A stretch of 64,000 bases of DNA from Coturnix japonica (GCF_001577835.2 NC_029521.1:15035830-15099829); one strand, 5' to 3'. Positions 42,063 through 61,433 are shown, numbered from the stretch's first letter. Numbers and translations are program-made. Notes: generated by a model not told the origin, from the letters alone.

Positions 42063-42795
42063 TGTAAAATGAGTTGCACATTTTCTATAAGTGAATGTGT
42101 TCAGGCCTTGAAGTTTGACTGCTGGAAGGGGCACAGAAGGAACTATTTCAGAATTTGCAGCAAATCAGTGGGTTTAATTAGGGTCCCAAAAGAATAGAGC
42201 TTGAGAAGCCTTCTGATGGAAATTTCTTCAGCCTGACTCAAAGGTGTGCATGCAGCCTTTTCTTTTTTTTTTTTTTTAATAGTGAATACAAGATGTATGT
42301 ATGTATTTAATTAACATGGGAGGACGAGATGTTGGTGCCATGTCCAGGAAGCAAAGCAATGGATACCAAATCTGGTGAAAGCCATTTGCTGATAGTCGGT
42401 GATTTTTGTCTTAATGCGCAGAGCCTTAATTAAGGATACAACATCCAGGGCTTTGAGATGATGATAGGGAATTTAAGAAAGCTGTCACATGAGAAGTTAT
42501 TTGATAGGTCAATCACGGCATAAGGTGTAAGCCTCCAAGCTGTAGTGCCAGGCCTGAAATGTGTTAGAAGCTTTTATGTTTGTTATTCTCAGGAAGCTGA
42601 CTATGCCCTGTGATGGAGAAGTGAAGGCCATATAGCAGTAGGGAACAGAGGTTCCCTCAATGAACAGGTTACATCTGAAGAAATTAGATAAGTCAAATGC
42701 AGACTTCATGGCTAGGCTTTGACAACTTTGTCTTCAGCTACTTGGATACCCATTCTCAATGTTTACTACTTAGGATGCTGCTGTATTCCCTGCAG

Positions 42796-42893
42796 TGAAA
42801 CAAATCCAGATCCAGATCAATTCATGCAAGAGCATTTCTTGGATAGAAACGGTGGTTTTAAGGCAAGTGAGTTGTTCCTATCTTTTTCTGCAA
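42796..42893 (+). pseudogene. Relic CYP2-type exon 8, unit 2
   Basis: The + strand reads ETNPDPDQFMQEHFLDRNG, then GFKASELFLSFSA. This matches the second half of P450 exon 8 ([26 protein letters not shown]) and stops where the exon normally splices. The donor is gg instead of gt. It lies about 0.75 kb after the relic exon 7, in the right order and phase for an intron-bearing gene remnant. 'EHFLDxNG' is typical of CYP2 subfamilies other than 2C/2H. No exon 9 was found after it. Confidence 0.72.
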
Positions 42894-43317
42894 GGACTTA
42901 AACTGTGTTTCCTTTAGATCACAGACTCTCCTTTGCTTTTGCCTTGTCTTGGATCTCCTGAGGTGCTGTAAAGTGTCTACAGCAGTGATTTTGTAGTGCC
43001 TTTGCTTTCCTTAAAGCCTCTTTTGATAGTGACAGAGCCTACGGTTTTGTCTTTTGCTTCTGTCTCTGTGTTTGTTATGCTCAGGTGCCTGACTTTGTAG
43101 TGTCTCAGTCATGCTGGAATACAGCTGCCATGTACCGATTTATGTCATATTAATTTGTAATGGTGTCTCAGGCAAGTGCTGCTGCCCTGCTAGAGGGGAA
43201 CAGCTCAAGTGGCTTTGTTTGTTTCTTTGTTTTTTCTCCTGGATTGTTTCATTGAGTTCCTCATTCGGGATGTCTTTAGTGGGCCTGAAACTTGACGGTT
43301 CTGTTCTTCATTACTAC

Positions 43318-43744
43318 TTGCCCAACTAACTGACGTTTCCATAGATGCTTTAACAGTGCCCTAGAAACTTTTTAAGCTTGCAGACATTCTTATGTTCTGC
43401 AAGATGTTTCATAGTTTCATAGTTTCATAGTTTCGTGCGGGTTGGAAGGGACCTTAGAGATCATCGAGTATCATCGATGTATCTGGGAATTAATAGCAAC
43501 AGGGCAAAGAATGAATTAACCAAGCTTGAAAGTCACTCTTTGTGTTGCTATGTGACAGTAAGCATGCAGTATCCTGTGTAAAATACCACCATAAGCAAGA
43601 GCCTTGGCAACACTGAGTGTGAGCAGGCTCAGAGAAAGAGCTGCATGGAGAAATTGGCTTGTTTGTTTGTTTCTTACATTAAGACTTGTAGCAGTGCAGG
43701 TTATAAATACTGATAATGTAGATTATAATTTCATGCATTTCCTT
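43318..43744. repeat. Unit-2-specific block with CR1 end
   Basis: About 430 bp present in unit 2 but missing from unit 3 at about 54700. It includes a minus-strand CR1 end at about 43405-43475, with a threefold 'tttcatag' tail and 'gggttggaagggaccttaga'. It is either an insertion in unit 2 or a deletion in unit 3. Confidence 0.6.
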
Positions 43745-44552
43745 TCATTTGTATTTCTGCCAACCTGTGATATTTTTTGCTTTAAACTTTTTGTACCACC
43801 AAATAACTCATGGTGTATCAAGACTATTAACACAGTGAAAGAAATGAACACTTTGCTGCTCACCTAAACAGTTTATTCCACTGTGGTGACATTTCAAGTG
43901 CTGTATTATTTCACATAGCATGGATTCAGCTCTGTTGTCACTGCAGTCACAGTAAGCTATATCCTGCAGGGAACATGATCAATCTGGGAAATTCCAGTCC
44001 TATATCCATACATCTGTCTTTGGCAGCTCATAGGAACCCTTTACCTGAAATTCATAAAATTTCTATAGCAATTTTCACGTATTTCGTAGAAGTAATGGGA
44101 AGATTCAAGCTGCCCTTTGTCTTCCAGAAGGCACCACAGAGATCCCACAATTATTTCACTCTCTTTTTTTTTAATCAATGAGCAGCGCTGTAATTGCAAT
44201 TTTAATTCTGATAGGTCCAGTAAATTCAGTCCAGCCATCTCCCATGTTGTTAGTGAGACTGGAGGATTTCTAGATCATGTCTTAAAGCTGCAATGCATTT
44301 CTTTATAAATGAGTGCAAAGAAACAGTTGAGATATGAAACTGTTTTAGAGAGTGTATGACAGTCTAAGCTTTGTGGAAAGTGATTTTCCACTACAGCACG
44401 TCCTTCTGTGTTCGCAAAGAAAAGCAGAAGTTTTCTGTCCATAAAGAATCTAGCAAATGATCTGCGTGTTTCAGCCTCGTCACGCTGGGCAATGACAGTC
44501 ATTCAAGAAGACTGTTGTTCTATTTTGGGAAGTGAGAGCTGTCTTCACTTGG

Positions 44553-50319
<5,767 letters not shown>

Positions 50320-50383
50320 GGTGGGCAGAGGAAGAGATGTCAAGTGTCAGAAGAGTCTGATCTGGGACCTGCCAACCAGAGGT

Positions 50384-50391
50384 TATTTATA
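50384..50391 (-). promoter_or_regulatory. TATA box of P450 copy 2
   Basis: Minus-strand TATAAATA, 65-72 bp upstream of the start codon, at the same spacing as in copy 1. The CACGTG E-box at 50408-50413 and the inverted CCAAT beside it are also kept. Confidence 0.75.
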
Positions 50392-52738
50392 TGCTGTAGA
50401 ACAAAAGCACGTGGATTAAAGCAGCCAATATCACCTCGCTGTTCCTGCTGAGGTGGCAGATTACTTATTAATCTGCTCAAGATTAGAATGAGCGAACTTG
50501 GGGTGAACTCAGTGTTTACTCTCATTTTTTACACGTACAGCTTGTGTGCCTTTCAGTTATCGTTCATGTGGTAGTAATCATGGCCTAATGCTGCCAAATG
50601 AACTCATAGCGGAGATATATTAGAGCCTAGCTGCTGAATATATGCTTCAGCTCTTGCTGTATTGTCCCTCCTTCCATCCCTTCCATGCAGTGCGAAGTGT
50701 GTAGGGTACCGTAAAAGAGATAAGGGCATCATCACAAGTTTTTCATTTCACCTCCATTTCTGGAATGGAATAATGACATCGTACCCAGTCCACTCATGCA
50801 GATTTCTGAGAAAGAACTCCATTTGCCCTGATCTCTTTTAAGTTATCCACTTGGTCAAAAGCATTTCCATAAGCAGTTGACAAGTTATCCACAAAAGACA
50901 GTCCTGCACAAACCAGTCATGCCATGGAGACTGCAGCGGATTTCAATGGATCTAAGAGCCATATTACAGAGATTGACTTTTACTCACATCCTGGAGTTGA
51001 TAAGGTATCCTCATAGTACAGAACCCTGCAGCTATATCTGGTCTCCTTCTCTATGTGGCATTTCTAGGAACTAATTGAGAATTCAGAGAAAACGTGAAAA
51101 TCCATGAAACCTAATGGCATTTCTGATCAGGGAATGAAAGAATGAATGATTTTATTAACAGTAGTTATTTAATATAACAGAAAAGCTTACATGAGATGCT
51201 AAGTTTCCCACTCCTCTTCCTCTCATGTACATAGAAGCAAACAATGTTCAGAGTTTGTTTTTTTCAATTAATCTTCAGGATCAAGATTTCAAAATCTTGC
51301 CCAGTAAACTACTCAGGTACAAATATTTACAACTTCAGAATATATCCCTCCAAGCCAATCATGGCATGAGAAATGTGATGGATTTAAAAGAATCTAAGGA
51401 TAATTTTACATAGATTAACCCTTACACAATTCCATACATAACACAACAAAACTGAAAAAAGATTCCGTTTCAAATGCTGATACCCAACTGTGTGTTTGAT
51501 GTGCTTTAGTGAGGAAAGTGATCTGTGGCAGGAGTGTGCTGCAGCAGCTCCTGCTCCGTCTGCTTTTGGGGCAGCCCCTACGCAGGGGCACATAAAAGAC
51601 AGGGACTGTACTGGTGGTGAATCTGCAAGTTTGCCAGCTGCTCTGGAAGGCATTATCTTGTTTTCTGGGAGATCAAGCACGTGGAAGAGGAAATTGGATA
51701 TTAAATGGGACACTAGACCACATTAGAAGAGGCCCAAGAATATCCTAAAATGTAAACAAGCTGTTGTAGTTTATCCCATCATGCATGACTCAGATGTTCT
51801 CTCCTTGCCCCCAGGTGGGATGAGGGAGGGAACAGAGAATGGAACAGGACTTGCGGGTTGAGATCACAACTATTTACTGAGACAGAAGACGAAAATGGAA
51901 TCAAAAGTACAATAATAACAGTACGTACAGGCAAAATGCTATTACTCTTCTCTTGCTGGCTGACATACAACAATATTACAACTGCCTGCTGGCCAACAGC
52001 CATCAACAGCACAAGGTCTCCTCCCCCTCCAACCAACAGCCAGCATCACATTAGCAGAAGCATGCCCCCTGGCTGGCTTCCATCTTCTTTGTGACCTTCA
52101 TGGTGTCAGAAAATGCTACAACAGCGACAGGCAAATTTTATATGGACAAAGGAACACAGTTCTTCACAGATCATGAGCTGCAGAATGCCGCTGGCTAGGA
52201 TGCAGGTGATAAGTTCATATGTGTTCAAGAGTAATCAGGCAAAGTCATGGCAGAAATTCCTTTGAGAGTACTCAAAAAATGACCAGGAAACTCTGGACAA
52301 AGGAGAGCAAGTAAAAAGCAATTCCTCCATGGCTGCATTGCTGCTATCCTTCGAACCTCATTTTCAGCCAGTGTTAGACAGGATCCTGATCTGACTGGAC
52401 TGTTGTCATGATGTTGTGCACCCACCCTCAGGCTCCTACATCTGTACATTAACATGTATCACTTCATTGAACGTTCTCATTTAGCAGATTAGTCTGTTGA
52501 AAGCATCATATCTATTCTGCTGTGAAGTACTTCTCTACTGCTAAAATCTTATCAATTTCAGTAGGATTTTCTGGCCCCTTGCAGGAAGTCACAGTGCCAG
52601 CTCCTGCCTCAGAGACAAAGGCTTTGTCATAACCAGAGGTATTAAGATTCAGCGATACATTCATGATTCAACAATTTACAGAACATGCCTACTTGTAACA
52701 CGCTATGCAGGCAGTACTCAAGATAATACACAGAGCTT
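50392..52738. other. 5' flank of P450 copy 2 (array spacer)
   Basis: Non-coding spacer of 2.3 kb, homologous to the stretches upstream of copies 1 and 3. Open frames up to 109 codons occur but are not conserved between units. A segment around 52100-52500 is shared with about 62720-62940. Confidence 0.5.
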
Positions 52739-53220
52739 GCCATTATTTTTCAGGTGACTTCAGAAATGCCATTTGAGCAGCCAGCATGAAAGGCATGGTT
52801 AAATATTTGTGTCTGAACTCCCAGGACCCAAAACAATACTCCAGTGACGTGGCTCTGTTCTTCAGTCATTTAGAACATATACCAGATTGCTACATCCTCG
52901 CTTGGTCTCTGAAAGGGCAAGGAAGTTCAGGCCTTATCTCCTGTTGCGTGATCTGTACGGTGACCTCAGCAGTAAACTACTGTGTTGGTCCTGTTGCTGA
53001 TCATCTGTGAATAAAATTTATCTCTTTCCCATAGTCAGCATTAAATGAGATGAGGCCCTTCCCCAAGGCAGGCAAAAAACTCCAGAATTGGGATAGTAAT
53101 TTGGCAAGTGTACATGTTTTGCAGACAGTGCCTACCTTATGAGAAGTTATCATGGACCAGTTCACCGACTGACCGTGTAATATCTCATAAAGGCTGTGTT
53201 CAGCTGATTGAAACCAAGTA

Positions 53221-53329
53221 CATGACACAGACTCTGTCAGACAGGAGGTTCAGCGATTGTACTCATTTGTGCCTCTGAATTTCCCCTATGCTACAACCAA
53301 AGATGTTCAGCTTGGACTGTATCTCCTCT
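53221..53329 (+). pseudogene. Relic CYP2-type exon 7, unit 3
   Basis: The + strand reads HDTDSVRQEVQRL, then YSFVPLNFPYATTKDVQLG. This is the best-preserved copy of the antisense exon 7 remnant: TDSV matches TDAV, QEVQR keeps the ExxR pair, and PLNFP..TTKDVQ matches the SRS5 region. It has no gene around it except the exon 8 remnant about 0.85 kb downstream. Confidence 0.75.
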
Positions 53330-53867
53330 GTAATATCAGTTGTGTAATTTCTGTGAGTGAATGTGTTTGGGCCTTGAAGTTTGACTGCTGGAAGGGGCAC
53401 AGAAGGAACTATTCCAGAATTTGCATCAAATCAGTGGGTTTAATTAGGGTCCCAAAAGAACAGAGCTTGAGAAGCCTTCTGATGGAAACTACTTCACGTG
53501 ACTCAAAGCAGTACATGCAGTTTTTCTTGAAAGTGAATACAAGATGTATGTATGTATTTAATTAACGTGGGAGGACAAGATGCTGGTGCCATGTCCAGGA
53601 AGCAAAGCAATGGATACAAAATCTAGTGAAAGCCATCTGCTGACAGTCAGTGATGTTTGTCTTAATACACAGAGCCTTAATTAAGGTTATAATAAACTGA
53701 GCTGTGAGTTGTCACAATAGGGAATTTAAGAAAGCTGTCATATACAAAGTCATTTGACAGGTCATTCACAGAATAAGGTGTAAGCCTTCACCCTGTAATG
53801 CAGGGCCTGAGCTGTGCTAGAAGTCTTTATGTTTGTTATTAAGATGTCTTTCTTGTTGTTAAGATTT

Positions 53868-53972
53868 CTGGCTCTGGGCAGCCTGGTCTAGTTGTTAGTG
53901 ACCCAACCCATAGGAAGGAGGTTGAAACGAGAAGATTATTATGATTCTTTTCAACCCTGGCCATTCTATGAT
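53868..53972 (+). mobile_element. CR1 LINE 3' end, unit-3-specific insertion
   Basis: A short CR1 end: 'gggcagcctggtctagttgt', then 'ggaaggaggttgaaacgaga' and 'aaccctggccattctatgat'. Unit 2 is continuous across this point near 42585, so the insertion dates after the unit 2/3 split. It lies between the two relic exons. Confidence 0.82.
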
Positions 53973-54184
53973 TAATCTCAGGAAGCTGAGTATGCCCTGT
54001 GATGGAGGAGTGAAGGCCATATAGCAGTAGGGAACAGAGGTTCCCTCAATGAACAGGTTACATTTGAAGAAATTAGATAAGTCAAATGCAGATTTCATGG
54101 CTAGGCTTTGACAACTTTGTCTTCAGCTACTTGGATACCCATTCTCAATGTTTACTACTTAGGATGCTGCTGTATTCCCTGCAG

Positions 54185-54282
54185 TGAAACAAATCCAGAT
54201 CCAGATCAATTCATGCAAGAGCATTTCTTGGATAGAAACGGTGGTTTTAAGGCAAGTGAGTTGTTCCTATCTTTTTCTGCAA
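54185..54282 (+). pseudogene. Relic CYP2-type exon 8, unit 3
   Basis: Same remnant as in unit 2 and identical at the protein level across its whole 60-codon open frame, including the damaged gg donor. The identity is higher than that of the surrounding spacer, pointing to recent copying between units. Confidence 0.72.
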
Positions 54283-55514
54283 GGACTTAAACTGTGTTTC
54301 CTTCAGATCACAGACTTTCCTTTGCTTTTGCCTTGCCTTGGATCTCCTGAGGTGCTGTAAAGTGTCTACAGCAGTGATTTTGTAGTGCCTTTGCTTTCCT
54401 TAAAGCCTCTTTTGATAGTGACAGAGCCTACAGTTTTGTCTTTTGCTTCTGTCTCTGTATTTGTTATGCTCAGGTGCCCGACTTTGTAGTGTCTCAGTCA
54501 TGCTGGAATACAGCTGCCATGTACCGATTTATGTCGTATTAATTTGTAATGGTGTCTCAGGCAAGTGCTGCTGCCCTGCTAGAGGGGAACAGCTCAAGTG
54601 GCTTTGTTTGTTTCTTTGTTTTTTCTCCTGGATTGTTTCATTGAGTTCCTCATTCGGGACGTCTTTAGTGGGCCTGAAACCTGATGGTTCTGTTCTTCTT
54701 ACTACTTCTATTTTTCTTTTGATTTGTATTTCTGCCAACCTGTAATATTTTTTGCTTGTATCACCAAACAAATAACTAATGGTGTATCAAGACTATTAAC
54801 ACAGTGAAAGGAATGAACACTTTGCTGCTTACCTAGTTTATTCCACTGTGGTGACATTTCAAGTGCTGTATTATTTCACATAGCATGGATTCAGCTCTGT
54901 TGTCACTGCAGTCACAGTAAGCTATATGCTGCAGGGAACATGATCAATCTGGGAAATTCCAGTCCTATATCCATACATCTGTCTTTGGCAGCTCATAGAA
55001 ACTGTTTACCTGAAGTTTGTAAAATTTTTATAGCAATTTTCACGTATTTCATAGAAGTAACGTGAAGATTCAAGCAGCCCTTTGTCTTCCAGAAGGCATC
55101 ACAGAGATCCCACAATTATTTCACTCTCTTTTTTTATCAATGAGCAGCGCTGTAATTGCAATTTTAATTCTGATAGGTCCAGTAAATTCAGTCCAGCCAT
55201 CTCCCATGTTGTTAGTGAGACTGGAGGTTTTCTAGATCGTGTCTTAAAGCTGCAATGCATTTCTTTATAAATGAGTGCAAAGAAACAGTTGAGATATGAA
55301 CCTGTTTTAGAGAGTGTGTGACAGTCTAAGCTTTGTGGAAAGTGACTTTCCACTACAGCAAGTCCTTCTGTGTTCACAGAGAAAAGCAGAAGTTTTCTGT
55401 CCATAAAGAATCTAGCAAATAATCTGTGTGTTTCAGTCTCGTCACGCTGGGCAATGACAGTCATTCAAGAAGACTGTCATTCTAATTTGGGAAGTGGGAG
55501 CTGCCTTCACTTGG

Positions 55515-58500
55515 CTAACGTGGAATAAATGACACCTCATAAAGTCGGGGCATATTTGCCAGAGAGGTCATTACTGGAGTAGTGTCAATGTCCTTGCGAT
55601 CTACAACAGGCTTCAGAGTGAAGTTCTGCAGGATGGATGTTAAAAACAGGAATATCTCCATCCGGGCCAGACCTTCTCCTGCACAGATGCGTTTTCCTGC
55701 AAGGAAAGAAGAAGAAAAGGAGGTGATGGTGGAGTACTTTTGCTGGCAACTTGTTTTAACCCCTCTGCCCTGGAAGCTCTGGCTTCTCAGAATGGGTGGG
55801 CAGCACTGCTTCCTTCTGGGGAAGTGAACTGAATTGAACTGAGGTCTCTGCGTTCATAATAGTGTTAGAGTACTGCGTGGGCCAATGCAATTTGAAGGCT
55901 TCAGTTTTTCCTGTTTTATTGTTGGTTTATGGCTAGTTTGGAGAGAGAACTGACATGGCTACAAGTCCCACTTCATTAATCTTTTGTTGGAGGATGCATT
56001 GGAGTAGCTCTGGTACTTGTTAAGAAGAGGAGGTAAACTGAAACTGTAGTACATGGGATAGAGCTGCCCAGAATTGACCAGCAGGTCTCCAGATATCACT
56101 GTTCAGACCGTGGTGGCAGAGCCACTGAAATCTCAGAAGAGCTTCTAGGAGAGGATAATCTAGGACCTGACACAGAAAGATGACTGTACCTGTAGAGAAT
56201 GGCATGAAGTAGTCGCTCTTTCTGAAGGTACCATTTGCATTTAGGAAATGTCCTGGGTCAAATTTTTCTGGATTTGGGAATTCCTTGCAGTCTTGCAGGA
56301 TGGGAGACAGCAAAGGGAATACCAAGGTGTCCTGGATTAGTGTATAGAGAAAGAACTTGAAGTGGTGATATGCCAAAGTAAAGCCCCACTGAGCAGTTCC
56401 CAGAGCTGAGTACATGAGCAGCCCCTTTGATTTAACTGTTGTGTGGTCCCATTATCTTCCACTGTAATTTAGAATTAGCCATATTGAAATGGCATGAGAA
56501 AATCTGGTAGAACTGCAAAATTGGTGAGCAGTGCAGTCTTGGGGGTCATTTAGAACGCTTAGAGAAACAGGTATGTTTTTTTTTCATGGCTCCCATTCAT
56601 ATCTATGAGCCAGCTTGCTACGTTTCCACGTAGATGCAGCTCATTCACTAACATTTATTTGTATTTCAGACAAGAGGTAGGAAATGGCTGGTTCTTAAAA
56701 GGAAGGATACAACATCATCCAACCCAATTCATAGTGGCACCTCAAAAGGACCAGATCCTCTCCCAAATAAAATTATTTCAATTCTTAAAAGCATCCCAGT
56801 GTGTTTCAAACTGGAGCAAAGCATAAATATTATAGCACAGCACAGCAAGAGATTCTGGGTGTTCCCAGCAACAGACCTTGGGAATGAAATAGTCTCTGAG
56901 CATGGTGTCCTTGGTCACAGCATGTGGAACATTAAGAGGAAGGAAATCAATGAATCTCTGGATTTCGTGGACGACAGCATCCGTGTATGGCAACTGGCTC
57001 CTGTCTGCCATGCAGGGGCTTCGGTCTCGGCCAACCACACGGTCAATCTCCTTGTGAATTTTCTCTGTTAGGGAATAAGTGAATTGAATGGATGTTTCCC
57101 CAAACCTTTCCTCACAGTTGCAGCAAATCTTGCTTTGCACCCCCGACCCAAAGAATTTATGACTATACTTGGTACTGATGTCTCTCTCCTGGAAGTAAAG
57201 CTAAGACTGATGGACATTGCTGCTACTAGGGACTGTTGCTACCAGTGGTAGTGACACAAACTGTCCACTTAGAAGATGTATTTTAAGCTATGGCTTCAAG
57301 GAAATATTCCCTTTCCTCTTACCTTCAACCTCTGGGTGTTTCAGGAGAATCAGAAATGCAATACATCAGTGTGCTGCTGGCTTGTTCCTGTTCCCGCAAG
57401 GAACAGATCTATGGTGGTTTCTGGTCAAGGGACTCCGACATGGAAATGCGAGTTCCTTTCTCCTGGAGGAAAAATTGCAGAATTTTTGAGTGAAATCGAT
57501 GAGAAACTTTCCTACATAGGAGGTCTTGTGCTTATATGTCGTGTGTGTTTAACGCTACCCTCTCAGAGATCAGGATAACAGTAACATAATCAGTTCTTAA
57601 TAGTGAGCATTTGGAAGATATATCAAGAGTATTGAATTACATCAGTGGGTTGGTCAACAGCTTTTCTTAACATTTGGTTAGTGTGTATCCACAGATTAGT
57701 GCTGTGCTTATAAGTCTTTCAGAGGAAAACGGAGAGGAGAGAATGAAGGTGTTAAGAAAAACAGATTTCCCTCTGTGTGTGCAAAAGCCCAGGGTGCTGC
57801 TACAACTGGGAGATGATGCAAGGATTCAGACAGTGGTTTTCATAACATCCAAGGAGCTCTCTCTGCTCTTATGTTACCTGTTGCATTTTGTTGATAAAAG
57901 CATCAATAAAATCTCGAGGACAGCTGGGATCAAAAGATTCCTGGTGTGTTCTTACGATTTCAGAAATGAAGGCATCAACATTTTCAGTGTTTTTAATTAT
58001 TGTTTTATGGGGCCCTGGTAGAGAATCCATGATGGTGGGGAAGAAATTGTAGAGCTGTAATGATAAATGGAGGGAAATGTTTATTTTGGTTGATGTGCTT
58101 GCAATAGATTTGCCCCCTCACTTCTGCTACAAGGAGGATTAAACTCTCTTTTCAATCATGGTTTCACCATACTGATGGAGAGACTTCAATTGAACTGCTT
58201 TACAAATGCTCTTCTGCTTTGGACATACAACGAGATGTCCATAAAATGAAAAATCATACCAATAATAAGTAACATGAGTGTATATAATTTTAATAAGTTG
58301 ATCTATTAATGCGTTTGTTAATGCGACGAAACCACACAAACCTGTGTTTGTATTCTGTTCTGATACTTGTTATTTTCTTCCAGCATCTCAATTAAATTCA
58401 GAAATTTCTTGTCCTCATAGTCAAACCGATCTCCAAATACAATGGAGCAGATGATGTTGGAAACCGAGTGGACTAAGAACTTGCCAGGGTTGAAAGGTTT

Positions 58501-61433
58501 CTCTGCAACAACGACAACAAAGAAAAGGTAACTTGCTTTCAGTACTTTAGTCATCATCTCCTCCTTGATGCCTCTGAGGAACTTTTGAGTTCACTTGGGA
58601 CCCAGATTTTTGTAGTCCTTTAAGAAGATAGTGAGAGGCTTATCCAGTCTGTACTTCTTTACTTGTAATTAATTGATTATCCTGAATGGATTGTTTTAGT
58701 CCCCGTTTCGTTCAGTTCTTTCTGTGACTTGTTTCTTCTTCATCTGACAAACATGTCTTGCAGCAGGACAGACTGTTTATTAGAGACTGCCTGAAGAATC
58801 CCATCAATACCCAATGAAACTTCAGATACCCCTGATCAAAAGTAGAGTTTTAACCAGAACAGCTACAGAATCTTCTAAGTAGATAACTGTGGAAGTTTGA
58901 GAAAAAGAGAGATTAGATCCGTGAAAGACAGGAAGGTTGAACCTGGGGAGCGCAGTATAGTATATCTCAAGTATGGAAGATGAATACCATCAAGACTGGA
59001 AGGTATAAAATACAAAAGGAAAAAAGAGCGAAGAGAAAATGGTAACATTAAGGATCAGCCTCTTGCATGCAGCACTGGAGCCAGCCCTTCTCTGCCTTGC
59101 TCATGACTCCTCACCAGCAAAACCTCGTCAGATATTCTGTCAAAAGTGGTAAGCATAGTAATGCTCAGCCTAAGTAAGTCTAAAAGGTTAGTAGTCCTAC
59201 ATATGTATTCTTAGGAATAAGAGTAAAAATGCTTCTGACTTTTCAGTGAAGCCTTTCAGTACACAGTAAAACACAGAACGTAGTACGTAGCATAACAAAG
59301 TGACAGAGGCTTACAGCAAGGCATACAGAATGCAGAATCAGTGAAATGAAAAGAGCAAAACAGATGAGCACATTTTCTCAGATTAGTAGCAGGGATTTTG
59401 ATCTCTGAATCCAGACTGAATTTTCTTATGCTCTCATGGCATATACGCAAGGTTTCCCAGCAGACACACATCAATGTCCTACCGTGTGTGTTCCTGATCC
59501 TCTCTACCAGAAAATGAGCTTCCTCCTGGATTCGTTCCTCAATGCCCTTCTTCCCCATTCCAAAATCACCGCAGTGTGGTGCGCGGCAAATCGTCGGCTG
59601 CCTCCATTCCCCAATGCTGGTTGCCAATGCCTGTCACAAGAAGGAACAACAGAGATTTCACGAGGAAGTAAATTTTCTGCCCCCCACTCCCATTCTGGAA
59701 GAGGTGTCTACCAACAATTGCTTTATGCCCAAACTCTAGCTTTCCTGCAGTGGCTGGAGGATGACAAACTGATTCATCTGAATATTTATTTCCTGAATAG
59801 ATTAATGTCACTGGCTGTCAATAAAAGGACCACTGGTACTCAAGTCAACTTGGCCACTAGGCAGCTGCCTAAGATAAATACCCAAATGGTCAGGATGCGC
59901 CTTCACACATGGTATCATTACTGCAAGAATACCGGACTGGGACAAGCATTTACTTGATAAATGCTCTGCGGGAGGCTGTTCGTGGTGAATGAGTCCAGGC
60001 TAATCTTGAGTGTGAGCCTTGCTTGAACAGGCTCTATTTGCTTGTCATGTTGTGTTCTGGAATATACAGTTGAGGCTCAATGAGCTTGTAGAACTTTGCC
60101 AGTATTTTCAGAAATGGAAAATAACAGTTAGAACTGAGAGGCACTTTTGTGAACAAAATTTGTCCCGTATGGGAAGGGTGCTGAGAATAGAAAGGAAACT
60201 CACTAAAGCCAGCCTAGGACCTGAAACAGTTCTCCAGGGTGTCAACCTACTGCTAGGGCCAAGTAATGAGTTGGGCTTTTAATACTTTATTCCTAATTTT
60301 TTGTGTTGAATGTACTACTTGAAGTCGATCAGTCACTCTCCGCTGCCCTCACAGAGGATTCTGTAGCAATGACATGATCATCTTTGATAGCAATGTTACC
60401 AGGAGTTGTACTTTGCCTTTGAAGACGTTCTCAAAGAGCAGATATCCTCTTCCACTGAAGGCTTCTCCATTATCAATTAGGGGCTTCTTTCACAATATCA
60501 TATCCATACAGCACCACAGCCTTTTTGGGCCTAAATGTATTGGAAGATAGGACCGTACTTCTTGCTGATCTGCGGGAAGGAAGAACACAAGGAATGACAC
60601 ATCTGGATGTCAGTCATGGAAAGTTAAGTTTGCAGGTCTTCACCTGGAGAATAATATCCCTGCTCAAATTTTTTGGTAACCAATTAATTTCTTAGCTCTT
60701 TCCCTTCATCTACCACCACCCCATTACAGTAACCTCAGAAACAGGCTCCACAGCCAAGCTTACTCCACCTATTCTCTTCCAGGCACTGCAACACAAGTTT
60801 TGTTGTTGGTTTTTTTTTGACAAATGCATGACAGTATCCAGAGGAGGGAACAGACAGCACCATTCACCTTCAAACTCCTTTGATTCATCCATTATACTCA
60901 TGACAGCCCCTCCCAGGGGATTATACCTATGTGCCATGCAGTAGAGGCAACAAAATGTTGCGAGGTCCTCCCTAAAACAGGGCTGGGCACTCTTGCCAGA
61001 GCAGTGAGGAGATGGGCAGAAAAGGGTTGTGGTGGATTTGGTAAAAGCATCAGTTCCTTGTCTGGAAATTGATTGCAAATTGTAGTACAGACATAAAGCC
61101 AGTGCAGGTCTCGTCATCAGTATGGTAATTCCAATAGGTAGCATGATACATCATATGCAAACAGTTACACAGAAGCTGTGAATTAAGCTGAGGCTGTCAG
61201 GACTGAGCTTTGTTCTACTGAAGGAAGACAAAATAGGAAAGAAAGAGACAGTCTTACCTCCTTAAAGCTTCCCATCAAGTTCCGTGGGTTCAGCTGGAAA
61301 ACTTCCGATGATGGGGATTGGAGTGGGACCGGAGGCTCCTTCCTCTTCGCGATGTATTTCCTCCATGCAAGCAATGAGAAGACATGAGATACAGACCAGC
61401 AAAGAGGATTGTGGGCCATCCCAGGAACTGCAT
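55515..61433 (-). CDS. CYP2H: Cytochrome P450 CYP2H/CYP2C23-type, copy 3 (frame broken in four exons)
   Basis: Third tandem paralogue. Exons in coding order: 61258-61433 (176 bases, expected 177), 60412-60569 (158, expected 163), 59483-59630 (148, expected 150), 58342-58502, 57878-58054, 57323-57462 (140, expected 136), 56877-57064, 56190-56331, 55515-55696. Exons 4, 5, 7, 8 and 9 are clean, with conserved [12 protein letters not shown], ExxR, PLNVPHAV and [12 protein letters not shown]. Exons 1, 2, 3 and 6 carry several one- or two-base gains and losses, so no full protein can be read. The start reads MQF instead of MEF. The breaks fall in windows that also hit introns and flank, while the clean exons have no extra stops; this fits poor sequence quality better than long decay, but a young pseudogene cannot be excluded. 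Intron 3 differs from copies 1 and 2 over about 58600-59400. Confidence 0.75.
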
